A stretch of DNA of 64,000 bases from Rufibacter sp. DG15C. Its GTDB lineage: Bacteria; Bacteroidota; Bacteroidia; Cytophagales; Hymenobacteraceae. Each line of letters begins with the position of its first letter. Position 1 is the first letter of the stretch. Below the pieces are notes generated by a model. It was not told the DNA's origin. It did not search any database and worked only from the letters and a program-made list of their open reading frames with translations. Made by a program: the position numbers and the translations under genes. The stretch covers positions 2,914,001-2,978,000 of the forward strand of contig NZ_CP010776.1 in NCBI RefSeq assembly GCF_001577755.1. The letters run 5' to 3'. Positions 54,896 through 63,692 of this stretch are shown here, in pieces.

Positions 54896-55292
54896 AAAAG
54901 GGGATGCGTGTGGTTCTTGGCCACAGACAGATTGGGCAAGTTAAGCATTTGGCAAATTATAAGATAACCAGCGGGGGAGAAAGGCTACGTATTTACCGCA
55001 AAAATTACTTCTCATACGGGCATCCGCCAATTATAGATATCAGGTGGCCCGGAGGGGATTACAGGAAACCAAAGGCTTGTAGCGTTAGTGATTCTGCATT
55101 TTTCCTGGATGTGATGCCGCAGCATTTACTTGCCGTTTTTGGCTTATTTCTCAGAAAAGAGGCTGAAAATGGAAGCAGCGTTGTCCTGCAAAACGTAGCT
55201 GCACTAGCCTGCTGGAAACCTACTTTTTACAACCTTGTCGCCTGAAGGCAGTAAGAAGAAACACTAACATTGTTCACTTAAACCCACAGACA
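54896..55292. other. Divergent gap between phytochrome and TerB-like genes
   Basis: No gene was found in about 400 bp. It contains palindrome copy 20. An open frame on the plus strand (54904-55245) has no family resemblance and overlaps the repeat. Confidence 0.6.
55133..55172. repeat. Dispersed palindrome, copy 20 (divergent gap)
   Basis: CCGTTTTTGGCTTATTTCTC is followed by AGAAAAGAGGCTGAAAATGG. It is a degenerate copy. Confidence 0.75.
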
Positions 55293-55679
55293 ATGGCAAT
55301 AAGTAAATCCTTTGAGGAGCTTTTAAATACGCAGCAGAAAAAGCTGGCATTTTTTCAGAATATATTACTGGCCGCGGTGGCAGATAGGCAGTTGGACGAG
55401 GGGGAAAGCGATTTTCTGGTGTCTATTGGCAACCAACTGAACCTCTCTGAAGCAGACACCAAGCCCATGGCAGAAAACATTGCCTTGCTCTCTTTTGTGA
55501 TACCAGAAGACGGACTGCAACGCACCCTTGAACTCCAGACGGTCATCATGATGGTCTTGCAAGACGGCCACATAGCCGACAAAGAATACCAACTCTGCCT
55601 GGAATACGCCCGTCGCATTGGGTTCACCAAAGAAACCGTAGATGAGATGATTGGCCAGTTAAGCCAAGAGCAGGCATAA
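55293..55679 (+). CDS. TerB-like small helical protein
   Basis: The 128-residue all-helical protein has the acidic ILLAAVADRQLDEGESDFL segment and a second block MMVLQDGHIADKEY, which follow the TerB pattern of two metal-binding-like helices with D/E. The tellurite-resistance link of this family is only historical; many members are stress or membrane-associated accessory proteins. The resemblance is moderate. It is followed closely by a terminator. Confidence 0.7.
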   Translation: MAISKSFEELLNTQQKKLAFFQNILLAAVADRQLDEGESDFLVSIGNQLNLSEADTKPMAENIALLSFVIPEDGLQRTLELQTVIMMVLQDGHIADKEYQLCLEYARRIGFTKETVDEMIGQLSQEQA

Positions 55680-55704
55680 GAGCTATACAAACCGTAAAAA
55701 GGTA

Positions 55705-55740
55705 AAAAGAGCAGAGGCGTTTAGGTCTCTGCTCTTTTTT
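55705..55740. terminator. Terminator between TerB-like and cupin genes
   Basis: AAAAAGAGCAGAG and CTCTGCTCTTTTTT pair around a 9-bp loop. The tails are T-rich on both strands, serving convergent genes. Confidence 0.88.
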
Positions 55741-56107
55741 ATGGGGCGGTTTCATCTTCCATAAAGGAGGCGTCTTCTAGGTTGCGGAGCCTCACGTAGG
55801 CGCGTTTCCAGGGATGCTCATCTAGCAGGCGCCATTTGTGGCCCTTACCGGTTAGATCTGCGGCCAGCAACACGTCGCCGGGTTGGATGATGAATACTTC
55901 ACCGGTGCTGGTGGTAAATTCCAAGGTTCCCGTAAGGGTGAGCACATATTGCAGGAACGGGGCCGTGTGCCAGTCATAACTGGCCGGCGACGGCGTCTCC
56001 TTGAATTCCAGTTGATAGGTGTCCAGGTTTTTCCTGTCGGGGACATAGCCTGTGGCTACTCTAGAATTGCCGTCTGCGTCTGTGTATAGTTTATAGGCTT
56101 TAATCAT
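55739..56107 (-). CDS. Cupin-fold small protein
   Basis: The 122-residue protein has a single cupin barrel: FLQYVLTLTGTLEFTT, then VFIIQPGDVLLAADLTGKGHKW with PGD and His positions, though one histidine of the first cupin motif is missing (DWHTAPFLQYV retains one). The start at 56107 gives MIKAYKLYT; an upstream in-frame start at 56131 is less likely. The reaction is unknown. Confidence 0.8.
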   Translation of the reverse strand: MIKAYKLYTDADGNSRVATGYVPDRKNLDTYQLEFKETPSPASYDWHTAPFLQYVLTLTGTLEFTTSTGEVFIIQPGDVLLAADLTGKGHKWRLLDEHPWKRAYVRLRNLEDASFMEDETAP

Positions 56108-56477
56108 AGTGCAAGGCTTACATGTGGGCATTATGCTCTCCCAAGGTTTCTTGTACTGCCTGCCCGGTAAGAAGATGTCTTTCCGTTAATAAATTTCGTG
56201 CTGCTTTTGCAAAAGCTTCTTCAAGGGTCAATGTTCTCAAGCAGGTTTTCGTAAGCCGTTTTGGCTTGTTTCCCAGAAATTAGGCAAAAATCAGGCTTTG
56301 GCAGGCAAAAGATTGAGAAGTAGTTTAACCTAATTTGTCAAGTCAGCTTACTGAGAATGTTGTGTGTATTGGGACAACTAATTTCAGCGCCCGGCTGTTA
56401 TGGTATGCTGGAGGAAAGGAGGCAGGTTTGGTTTTGCCACACATTCCCTCTAACTCGCATTTGTTTACAAGAATCTT
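56108..56477. other. Divergent gap between cupin and SelO genes
   Basis: No gene was found in 370 bp. It contains palindrome copy 21 and otherwise unremarkable sequence; the SelO promoter was not resolved. Confidence 0.55.
56256..56292. repeat. Dispersed palindrome, copy 21 (divergent gap)
   Basis: CCGTTTTGGCTTGTTTCCCA is followed by GAAATTAGGCAAAAATC. The right arm is degenerate. Confidence 0.72.
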
Positions 56478-58046
56478 ATGGAGCGTTTACATCAGAAAGA
56501 ATATAAAAACGAATTTGTGCAGGCCTTTCCCGGAGATGACTCTGGTGATACCCGTCCCAGGCAGACGCCGGGCATGCTGTACAGCAAGGCCATTCCCACG
56601 CCGGTCAAGCAAGTGACGTTGCTAGCCTGGTCAGAGGAATTGGCGCAAGAGCTGGGTGTTGAAAAGCCGGTAGACCAACAAGATCTGGATGTCTTAGGCG
56701 GAAACGCGCTAGCGCCCTCCATGCAACCGTACGCGGCCTGCTACGCCGGGCACCAGTTCGGGAACTGGGCTGGGCAGCTGGGCGACGGCCGGGCTATTAC
56801 GTTAGGCGAATGGACCTCGCCCAATGGCCAGTCATGGGAGTTTCAGCTGAAAGGCGCCGGACCCACCGCCTATTCCAGAAGGGCAGACGGACGGGCGGTG
56901 CTGCGTTCCTCGGTGCGCGAATACTTGATGAGCGAAGCCATGCATTACCTGGGCGTGCCCACCACCCGGGCCTTGAGCCTGGTGACGACCGGCGACCAGG
57001 TCATGCGAGACATGTTCTATAATGGTAACCCCGAGTTTGAGCCCGGCGCCATTGTGATGCGCGTAGCGCCTAGTTTCCTGAGGTTTGGGAGTTTTGAGAT
57101 GCCGGCTGCCCGCCAGGAGCTGGACAACCTGCGCCAACTGGTGGAATGGACCCTCAAGAAATACTATCCGCATATCCAGGGCGAAACGCTGGAAGAAAAG
57201 ATCCTGCCATGGTTCAAGGAAATCATGGACCGCACTGCGTTTATGATCACAGAATGGCTGCGCGTGGGCTTTGTGCACGGCGTCATGAACACGGATAACA
57301 TGTCCATTCTGGGCCTTACCATTGACTATGGCCCGTACTCGTTCCTAGACGACTATGACCCAGACTTTACGCCCAATACTACAGATTTGCCGGGCCGCCG
57401 GTACGCCTTCGGGAAGCAGGCAAACATTGCGTACTGGAACCTGGGTTGTCTGGCCAGCGCTTTGGCTACCTTATTACCAGATAGCAAAGAACTAGTCGCC
57501 TTGTTGGAAACCTATAGCGAAGTGTATTACCAGAAGTACTTCGCTATGATGGCCAAAAAAATAGGCTTGGACCAGGTGCGCGAATCTGACCCGGCCTTCC
57601 TCACCCAATGGGAAGAAACCCTAGCCGAGGTACAATCCGACATGACCATCTTCTACCAATTGCTCATTGACCTGCCTTTGGAATTGGGTACGGAAGAAGA
57701 GGCCATTGCATACTTTGCAGACAGCTATTACACTACGCCGGGCATACGCGAAAGCGCCTTGTTGTACGCCATGTTGCAAGCCTACGCAGAGCGCCTGAAA
57801 AGCAACAACATCTCCAGAGAGGCCTCCCAAGAGATTATGCGGCAAGCCAACCCGAGGTTCATTCTGAGAAACTACCTGCTGCATCAAGCCATTGAGGGCC
57901 TCACCAAAGGCGATGACCAGCTGTTCACCCAACTGCAAGCCGCCACGAAGGACCCGTACAGCAAAGCCCACGACCAGTTCTTCGCCAAACGCCCCGACTG
58001 GGCCAGCCAAAAAGCAGGCTGCTCCATGCTTTCTTGCAGTTCTTAA
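56478..58046 (+). CDS. selO: Protein adenylyltransferase SelO (YdiU family)
   Basis: The 522-residue pseudokinase transfers AMP to Ser, Thr or Tyr of target proteins. Family blocks are YAACYAGHQFGNWAGQLGDG, LKGAGPTAYSRRADGRAVLR, REYLMSEAMHYLGVPTTRAL and HGVMNTDNMSILGLTIDYGP (metal/ATP region). The C-terminus GCSMLSCSS carries two cysteines where animal SelO has selenocysteine. The ATG at 56478 gives the expected length. It is a stand-alone gene followed by a weak terminator. Confidence 0.93.
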   Translation: MERLHQKEYKNEFVQAFPGDDSGDTRPRQTPGMLYSKAIPTPVKQVTLLAWSEELAQELGVEKPVDQQDLDVLGGNALAPSMQPYAACYAGHQFGNWAGQLGDGRAITLGEWTSPNGQSWEFQLKGAGPTAYSRRADGRAVLRSSVREYLMSEAMHYLGVPTTRALSLVTTGDQVMRDMFYNGNPEFEPGAIVMRVAPSFLRFGSFEMPAARQELDNLRQLVEWTLKKYYPHIQGETLEEKILPWFKEIMDRTAFMITEWLRVGFVHGVMNTDNMSILGLTIDYGPYSFLDDYDPDFTPNTTDLPGRRYAFGKQANIAYWNLGCLASALATLLPDSKELVALLETYSEVYYQKYFAMMAKKIGLDQVRESDPAFLTQWEETLAEVQSDMTIFYQLLIDLPLELGTEEEAIAYFADSYYTTPGIRESALLYAMLQAYAERLKSNNISREASQEIMRQANPRFILRNYLLHQAIEGLTKGDDQLFTQLQAATKDPYSKAHDQFFAKRPDWASQKAGCSMLSCSS

Positions 58047-58784
58047 TACCATCTTCAACTACTTCTCAAACCCAAAAGGCTGCCACTAAATCCGCGGCCT
58101 TTTGTGGTAAAATGACAAAACCGTTTTTAGCCTATTTTCTAAAAATTAGGCTAAAAACGGTTTTTTTATTGGTCAGTAGTGCTACACTAGATCATTGCTT
58201 CTAATGCCGCATTATTGAGCTACTCTCGGTGCCTGAAACTCTCTATGGGTCAATCCTCAAGAAGGGAACACGCGTTTGGGCAAAGGCTGTTTTAAAGTAG
58301 AATCAATTAATTTGTAAAAGAAAAACCAAACCGTGCCTTGGCACGCATGCCTCTGCAGCGACATGAACTGATTTTGCTTAAGGAAAGACCATAGACAAGC
58401 AAGCCTTAACAGGATTGGAACCAGAACCAGTCCTGGTCCTGAGCGCCTCTGTTGTTTCGTTGCCGCAGGCAGGGCTCCTGAGCCCAGAGTACAACAGCAG
58501 TGCGAAGGGCCAGGACGAGGCCCCGCGGCCGTGAGCGCTTAGAGGTAGTGATGAAACTTGGAAGTGAGTGCGCACCGCAATAAGCGGCAACGACAAAGCA
58601 ATAGCCAACGGCATCTACCAGCCAACTCCAAAAAATCAGTTGATCCTTCAGCAGAATGCACCTCAAGATCAACCTCCAAGCAAACCCATCAATGACCAAA
58701 ACATCCTCAAAATTCTAATTCCCTATTCTGCTTTCCAGAAAGCCGGTAATCCTTATATTTACCAGACAAACTAAACCTACAACT
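58047..58784. other. Long gap with hairpin, palindrome and GC-rich repeat-like DNA
   Basis: A weak hairpin (CAAAAGGC/GCCTTTTG, about 58071-58105) follows SelO, then palindrome copy 22. Positions 58375-58580 are GC-rich with small hairpins (GGGCTC-CT-GAGCCC, GTGCC-TT-GGCAC). A minus-strand frame there (58378-58614) reads low-complexity Ser/Leu/Arg sequence and is not called as a gene. It resembles multi-copy repeat DNA, which a genome search could test. Confidence 0.5.
58118..58163. repeat. Dispersed palindrome, copy 22
   Basis: AAACCGTTTTTAGCC pairs perfectly with GGCTAAAAACGGTTT. The inner TATTTTC/AAAATTA stem is almost complete. It is downstream of SelO. Confidence 0.9.
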
Positions 58785-59216
58785 ATGTATACAGGATTAC
58801 AGCATCTACACTCTTACTTGGCATACCTGGTCTTAATAGGACTGTTAATCTCTTGGCTGAACGGTGTGGCCGGGCTCATGGGCAATAAAGTATTTACGCA
58901 CAAAGACCGCAAACTGAGCTTGTTGGGTTTGATTCCGGCACACCTGCAGTGGGTGATTGGCTTGGTGTTGTATTTCGTGTCGCCGCTTGGGATTTCTAAC
59001 TTCTCCAAAGCAGGCATGAAGGAGTCTGGCGCGCGTCTGTATTTTCTGGAGCATCCCTTGATGATGGTGTTGGCTGTTATCTTCATCACCATTGGCTATG
59101 CCAAAGCAAAGCGCCAACTAGACACCACCCAAGGCTTTAAGTCCATCGCTATTTTCTATGGATTGGGATTGATCTTGATTTTGAGCCGCCTGCCATGGTC
59201 TGCTTGGTTGAGTTAA
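58785..59216 (+). CDS. Small four-helix membrane protein
   Basis: The 143-residue protein has four hydrophobic segments (about 10-30, 48-68, 88-108, 118-138) with HxxxH-like HLHSYLAYL near the N-terminus and a conserved-looking FLEHPLMMVLAVIF segment. Its histidines could bind heme or metal, but no family is recognised with confidence. A terminator follows 17 bp later. Confidence 0.78.
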   Translation: MYTGLQHLHSYLAYLVLIGLLISWLNGVAGLMGNKVFTHKDRKLSLLGLIPAHLQWVIGLVLYFVSPLGISNFSKAGMKESGARLYFLEHPLMMVLAVIFITIGYAKAKRQLDTTQGFKSIAIFYGLGLILILSRLPWSAWLS

Positions 59217-59232
59217 GAATAAACGATTAAAT

Positions 59233-59270
59233 GAAAAGGTCCTCCTTCTAGTAGAAAGAGGACCTTTTTT
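59233..59270 (+). terminator. Terminator after the four-helix membrane protein
   Basis: GAAAAGGTCCTCCTT and AAAGAGGACCTTTTTT pair around CTAGTAG. The T tail is on the plus strand. Confidence 0.88.
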
Positions 59271-59290
59271 TATGGTTGAAAGTTTTGAGA

Positions 59291-59530
59291 TTACTGTACC
59301 CAAGACCGACGTTCGTCAAAGTGGTTGCAGCCAAACATGGCGCCGGTGATCATCTCAAACTGCCTAGGTTTAGAGTCCTGCGGACCTTCATGTACCAAGG
59401 GCAATACATATTCTGGGTTCATGGCGTGTTGGCCGGTGAGCTCATCACAAACGCCAAATTGATTGCTCTGCGTTTCTACTACCTTAGAGTCTTGGGCCCA
59501 GTGGGCGCAATGATTGCAAGTCGCTTCCAT
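59291..59530 (-). CDS. Small Cys-rich protein
   Basis: The 79-residue protein has CNHCAHW at the N-terminus, GVCDELTG in the middle and MFGCNHF at the end, four Cys and several His that could bind zinc. No signal peptide is seen. The ATG at 59530 and good codon use support it. The function is unknown. Confidence 0.62.
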   Translation of the reverse strand: MEATCNHCAHWAQDSKVVETQSNQFGVCDELTGQHAMNPEYVLPLVHEGPQDSKPRQFEMITGAMFGCNHFDERRSWVQ

Positions 59531-60076
59531 ATCTATATGCCGTTTAGGTGAAACATCTATTTATAAGGTTATACCTATACAATGGCTTAGTATGTTTCAT
59601 CTAATCAGGATATTTAGATAATTTAGAATATTACTAAATTAAGCCTGAGGGTTCATAAGTATGCCTAATTGTCCTCCAGCTTTACGCATATCTAGTCAAG
59701 GAACCAGTTCACTTTTCTACGCAGAAATCATCGGTTAAATGTGCTGCATAGCAAGTGCATAGATTGGTCCTATTTGGTGTCCTTACTGTTTAAGCGGAAA
59801 CAACACTTGGAAGTAGAAAAGGCCTACTATCTAAGTATGCAGTAGAGCGTTAACATTCATAAAAACGAAGTTCTTTTCCGTTGAAGAGACTCAGTTAGTG
59901 AAGACGAAAAGGCGCAGATGGAGAATGAGGAAAGTTTGCATTAAAGGAAAATAAGTGGACAACAGGACTTTGAAAATTGCCCTACTAAGCACTAAGGCTA
60001 TCTTTTTGGTGGGGTAGGCATCTTCTAGGTAAAATTGCCGTATCCTACACCACCAACATACCTTAAAACTACCACT
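59531..60076. other. AT-rich gap, no gene seen
   Basis: About 545 bp without a supported gene or palindrome. Composition is AT-richer than the backbone to the left. Promoters of the flanking genes should be here but none is clear. Confidence 0.5.
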
Positions 60077-60451
60077 ATGGAAAATAACTTAGAACCTAAA
60101 TCCCTTGCCGACCTGATTCATAACCCATCTGAGATTTCAGCGATTATCTCTGATCCAGCTGAGTCGGGCATGAGGTTTTACCAATCATTGCACAACAAAG
60201 ATAAATCATACGTAGCCTTCGCGGCGGGTGTGGGGCTATTGGCCTACGGCTTGTACCTGAGCAAATCTGGGAGCGCTAGCAGCAAAAAAGATAATGCTGG
60301 GAGCACTGGTAACCAAGGCACGAGTTCTAAAGGAAATAATCTGGCCGCTTCCTTCCATAGGGCTGGCGCTCAAAGCAGTGCTTCAACTGGCGAAGGCAAC
60401 AACAAAAACATCAGCACCAAAGAGCTGGACGTGAAAAAGAAAAACAAATAG
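60077..60451 (+). CDS. Small membrane-anchored Gly/Ser-rich protein
   Basis: The 124-residue protein has one hydrophobic segment near residues 57-76 (YVAFAAGVGLLAYGLYLS) and a Ser/Gly/Asn-rich, basic tail of about 48 residues. The ATG at 60077 is preferred over 60035, because the upstream codons include the low-complexity leader. The family is unknown. Confidence 0.7.
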   Translation: MENNLEPKSLADLIHNPSEISAIISDPAESGMRFYQSLHNKDKSYVAFAAGVGLLAYGLYLSKSGSASSKKDNAGSTGNQGTSSKGNNLAASFHRAGAQSSASTGEGNNKNISTKELDVKKKNK

Positions 60452-60473
60452 TCTTCTTGAAGACATCTAAATC

Positions 60474-60508
60474 AAAAGAGGCGCAGAAATTTCTGCGCCT
60501 CTTTTTTG
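60474..60508 (+). terminator. Terminator after the small membrane-anchored protein
   Basis: AAAAGAGGCGCAGAAA pairs with TTTCTGCGCCTCTTTT with no spare loop beyond two bases. The T tail is on the plus strand. Confidence 0.9.
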
Positions 60509-60530
60509 TGCCTTTAACTTTGAGCAAGGT

Positions 60531-60570
60531 GCATTTTTGGCGTATTTCTTTCATTTCAAGCTAAAAACGG
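60531..60570. repeat. Dispersed palindrome, copy 23 (most degenerate)
   Basis: GCATTTTTGGCGTATTTCTT is followed by TCATTTCAAGCTAAAAACGG. Only the ends are alike. It is the last copy in the window, at the left edge of the AT-rich cluster. Confidence 0.55.
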
Positions 60571-61554
60571 CGTTAATCATATATGCCTACTTTTTAGCTA
60601 CTGAGTATGCTTTAATAATAAATATTTCTAAAACAGGCAATATTTTTTGTTAAGGTAGTATCAAGATCTGAATTGATATGATGCTTGTGGGAAACTCAAT
60701 CTTAGACGAAGAATTAGTATAATTTTTAAAATGAAGGAAAAATTTAAAATTTTCCTTAGCCAATACTGAAGGCAAGGTTCAAATAGCAATACTCTAATGC
60801 TTTCTATTTGGTGTTAGTAAAAATTATTGAGGGATGCAATGCCATAAAAGTACTAAATAGGTCAAAGACTACAGTTAAATTAATCTCATAAATAATTATA
60901 TAATCCACTCTATATAATTTAGAGAAAATACATTGTGTATCTAAGGTGTGTGATTAACTATTTGATTATTAAGTATTTAAATAGGTTGTTGCCATAAGTT
61001 TTTTATTCTTTTTAAGTTAGAATTCATGGCCAAATAAAAAAATCGTAACTTTGGAAAGTGACACAATGCTATTGCATTTTACTAATATTAATGACACCTT
61101 AGTTGGTTTTTACTTGATTAGGTTAGCATAAAGTCGTCATTCAAATTAAAAGTTGATAATTTAAGATATTTTAATAAAATTTAATAAATAAATAATACGT
61201 GCTAATTGTGTAAACTAATCTGAACAAAATATTTATATAAAAGAAAATTATATTGGTGTAAAGTAAGGTTTAACATTTGAGTACTTTATTGAATATGTTG
61301 TAAGATATAAATTATAATATTTAGGTTATATTTTTTTAATTTGAAAATATATTTTTGATTAAAAGTCTCTTGTGTATAAAATGTTAAGATGTATTTAATA
61401 TTTTTTTAACGATAATGCTGGTGTTTGTCTAAGGTTTTAGCAAAATGCTAGTGTATTTATGAATGCAAAAAAAATCTTAAAAATAGTCTGAAAATATTGA
61501 TATTTTCGTTTATAGTTTGTTTTGAAGAAATAATTATAGTATTAAAGATAATGT

Positions 61555-62406
61555 ATGATTGAATTTTTATATAAATTTCATAACGAAATTCCTGTTATAG
61601 ATTTTAGCTCTGTTAAGCAAGATGAGAAGCTAATGTCTTTAGGTCGGTTTTATGGATTTGATAATATTACTGGTCAGGATACTTTTTTTGAAATTAACTC
61701 TCCAAACCTGAGAGAAAGTGTTATCTCTAAAAATTCTAGGTGTACCAATAGAGTTAGGCAATTGGTAATAGCTTTGGCTAAGCTAAATAATGAGCAAGAA
61801 ACTTCAAGTCTGGAATATCTTCTGCAAAAGCATTATCTAGATAAACGTATTTTACTTTTGGAAAGCCACTCTCCTTTTGCCTCTATATTTAAGCATTATT
61901 GTAATAAATATAATATTGAACTTTATGCAACAGAGTATCTGAGTTTTACAGCTAGTTCAGGAGAAATCATTAATGAAACGCTTCATGTAGACATTCAAAA
62001 TACTCATTTTCCAGAAGAGTACTTTGATTTAATAGTGCATACAGATGTTTTTGAGCACGTTCCAGATGCATTGCTTGGTGAAAAGGAAGTTGCAAGAATA
62101 TTAAAAGTAGGCGGTGCTGTAATATTTACAGTTCCATTTGATCATGATGGATCAGAAGACTCGCTGTATGCTGAGCTAAAGAATAACGAAATTTTATATT
62201 ATAAGCCCCCTGTGTACCATGAAGATCCTGTATCAGAATCTGGAAAATGTTTAGTTTTTAGAATATTTAGCCTACCTGAAATGTGGTCTAGATACAAGGC
62301 CAATGGTTTAGATCTTTATAGTATTTATGTGCATAGCAGGTACATGGGTGTATTGGGGAATGATGGTTTTTCATTTACTGGTGTTAAGAAGTGGAAAGTA
62401 GAGTAG
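61555..62406 (+). CDS. SAM-dependent methyltransferase
   Basis: The 283-residue protein has a class I methyltransferase core: ILLLESHSPFASIFKHY in the place of motif I, VHTDVFEHVPDALLGEKEVARILKVGGAVIFTVPF (motifs II-III, with the FEHV/VPD acidic loop) as in methyltransferase type 11. The N-terminal 90 residues are unlike the core and could be a binding extension. It starts the second glycan cluster and overlaps the next gene by 16 bp. Probably it methylates a sugar of the surface glycan. Confidence 0.82.
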   Translation: MIEFLYKFHNEIPVIDFSSVKQDEKLMSLGRFYGFDNITGQDTFFEINSPNLRESVISKNSRCTNRVRQLVIALAKLNNEQETSSLEYLLQKHYLDKRILLLESHSPFASIFKHYCNKYNIELYATEYLSFTASSGEIINETLHVDIQNTHFPEEYFDLIVHTDVFEHVPDALLGEKEVARILKVGGAVIFTVPFDHDGSEDSLYAELKNNEILYYKPPVYHEDPVSESGKCLVFRIFSLPEMWSRYKANGLDLYSIYVHSRYMGVLGNDGFSFTGVKKWKVE

Positions 62407-63692
62407 CGATAATTACAGGTTTTTATAAATCACCAAATTTTCTTAAAGAGTTATTTAAAAGTCTAAATAAACAATCGTATAGGTTATTTGATGTTTATAT
62501 ATATAATTATGAGTTAAATGAATTTGATGTTGGTCTTATTGCTGACATAAATTTTAATTACCATTTGCTTAATTTACCCAAAAATGTTGGTTTTGCAGGT
62601 GGCAATAATGCTGCTATTAAAGCGGCAAAACAAGTATTTGATTATTCATTCTATGCCCTAATTAATGACGATACCAAGCCAGATAAAGATTGGCTTCTAA
62701 ACCTTGTATCCAAAGCAAGAGAAAGAGATGAAATTGGTGTGGTTACTTCTAAGCTTGTTTTTTATGAACGGTTTTTACTTGTTCAAGGTGATATAACAAG
62801 TGAAAATCAACCGCACAATCAAATTGTAGAAGCACGATTCTATAACAACTCTTGCTTTGAAAATTGCTGGTACCCTAAAAAATTCTTTTTAGAGGGTTTT
62901 GGTAATGAAGAAGAGGATGAAATATTTACTTTTAGAAGCATTGGACCCAAATTTCAAGTTTGCTTGCCAGTGGCTACCTGTGACTTGAGATTGCCTGTCA
63001 AGCTTAGATTATATATAAAATGTAATTCTGAAGTTGAGGACCAGGTTATTAAGCTAAGAGTGGGATCCTTCTATCTACCTGAGTTTAAGTTGCAGAAGGA
63101 TAAAATCTTCTATGAGCTTACCATTCCTGAAACTGTATTTGAGAAAGATTCTTTCATGATGGTTCAAAATGCTGGTTCAGACGTGGATGAGCAGTTTAAT
63201 GGATATGATATTGGTTCTGGGCAAATTGATAAAGGGCAATTTGACGCTGAAAGAGAAGTGAAAATGTTTTGTGGCGGTGCCTGCTTAATTTCTAAAGTTG
63301 CTTTAGAAAAGGTTGGGCTTTTTGAAGAGTTATATTTTAGTTATTATGAAGACTCTGATTTGAGTTTTAGGATAAGAAACAATGGTTTCAAAATAGTATA
63401 TAATCCAAAAGCTCTAGTATGGCATTATCACTCCGCAACAAGCGTGGAATGGTCTCCTTTCTTTACATATCACGTTTTTAGGAATAAATTAATTTTCGCT
63501 TTCAAAAACATAGGTATTAAAGCTTTTGTTGCCTCATATTTAGATCGTATTAATGAAACCTGGTATTTTGTTAAATTTGGATACAAAATCAAGTTTTCTG
63601 ATCCAGCACTAAGGTCAAGAATAAAGCTGAATTTTAACGTACTAAAAGACTCAGTTTCAGGAATTATTAGATATAATCCAACCAAGTTCTAA
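62391..63692 (+). CDS. GT2 glycosyltransferase with inserted domain
   Basis: The 433-residue GT-A enzyme has the N-terminal AIITGFYKSPNFLKELFKSLN, PKNVGFAGGNNAAI and the donor region ALINDDTKPD with DD in place of DxD. After about residue 135 an inserted stretch of about 150 residues (beta-rich, around FRSIGPKFQV to GQFDAEREVKM) interrupts the fold, which resumes with CGGACLISKVALEKVGLF and YYEDSDLSFR. The start is GTG at 62391. The right cluster neighbour abuts directly. Confidence 0.85.
   Translation: MESRVAIITGFYKSPNFLKELFKSLNKQSYRLFDVYIYNYELNEFDVGLIADINFNYHLLNLPKNVGFAGGNNAAIKAAKQVFDYSFYALINDDTKPDKDWLLNLVSKARERDEIGVVTSKLVFYERFLLVQGDITSENQPHNQIVEARFYNNSCFENCWYPKKFFLEGFGNEEEDEIFTFRSIGPKFQVCLPVATCDLRLPVKLRLYIKCNSEVEDQVIKLRVGSFYLPEFKLQKDKIFYELTIPETVFEKDSFMMVQNAGSDVDEQFNGYDIGSGQIDKGQFDAEREVKMFCGGACLISKVALEKVGLFEELYFSYYEDSDLSFRIRNNGFKIVYNPKALVWHYHSATSVEWSPFFTYHVFRNKLIFAFKNIGIKAFVASYLDRINETWYFVKFGYKIKFSDPALRSRIKLNFNVLKDSVSGIIRYNPTKF

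Larger units (their letters stand above)
60452..61554. other. 1.1-kb AT-rich non-coding stretch before the second glycan cluster
   Basis: Apart from the terminator and palindrome at its left end, I see no gene in about 1 kb. Composition becomes very AT-rich toward 61555. It could be a long leader, a regulatory region or decayed sequence; no RNA family is recognised. Confidence 0.5.

Noticed and set aside
54548-54967. A 139-codon plus-strand gene
   Set aside because: It is mostly antisense to the phytochrome N-terminus and shows no domain.
58378-58614. A 78-codon minus-strand gene
   Set aside because: The peptide is low-complexity and follows a GC-rich repeat-like segment; no start signal or family.
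681-60570. CRISPR array made of the palindromes
   Set aside because: Spacing is irregular and kilobases long, and arms vary, so they are dispersed, not arrayed.
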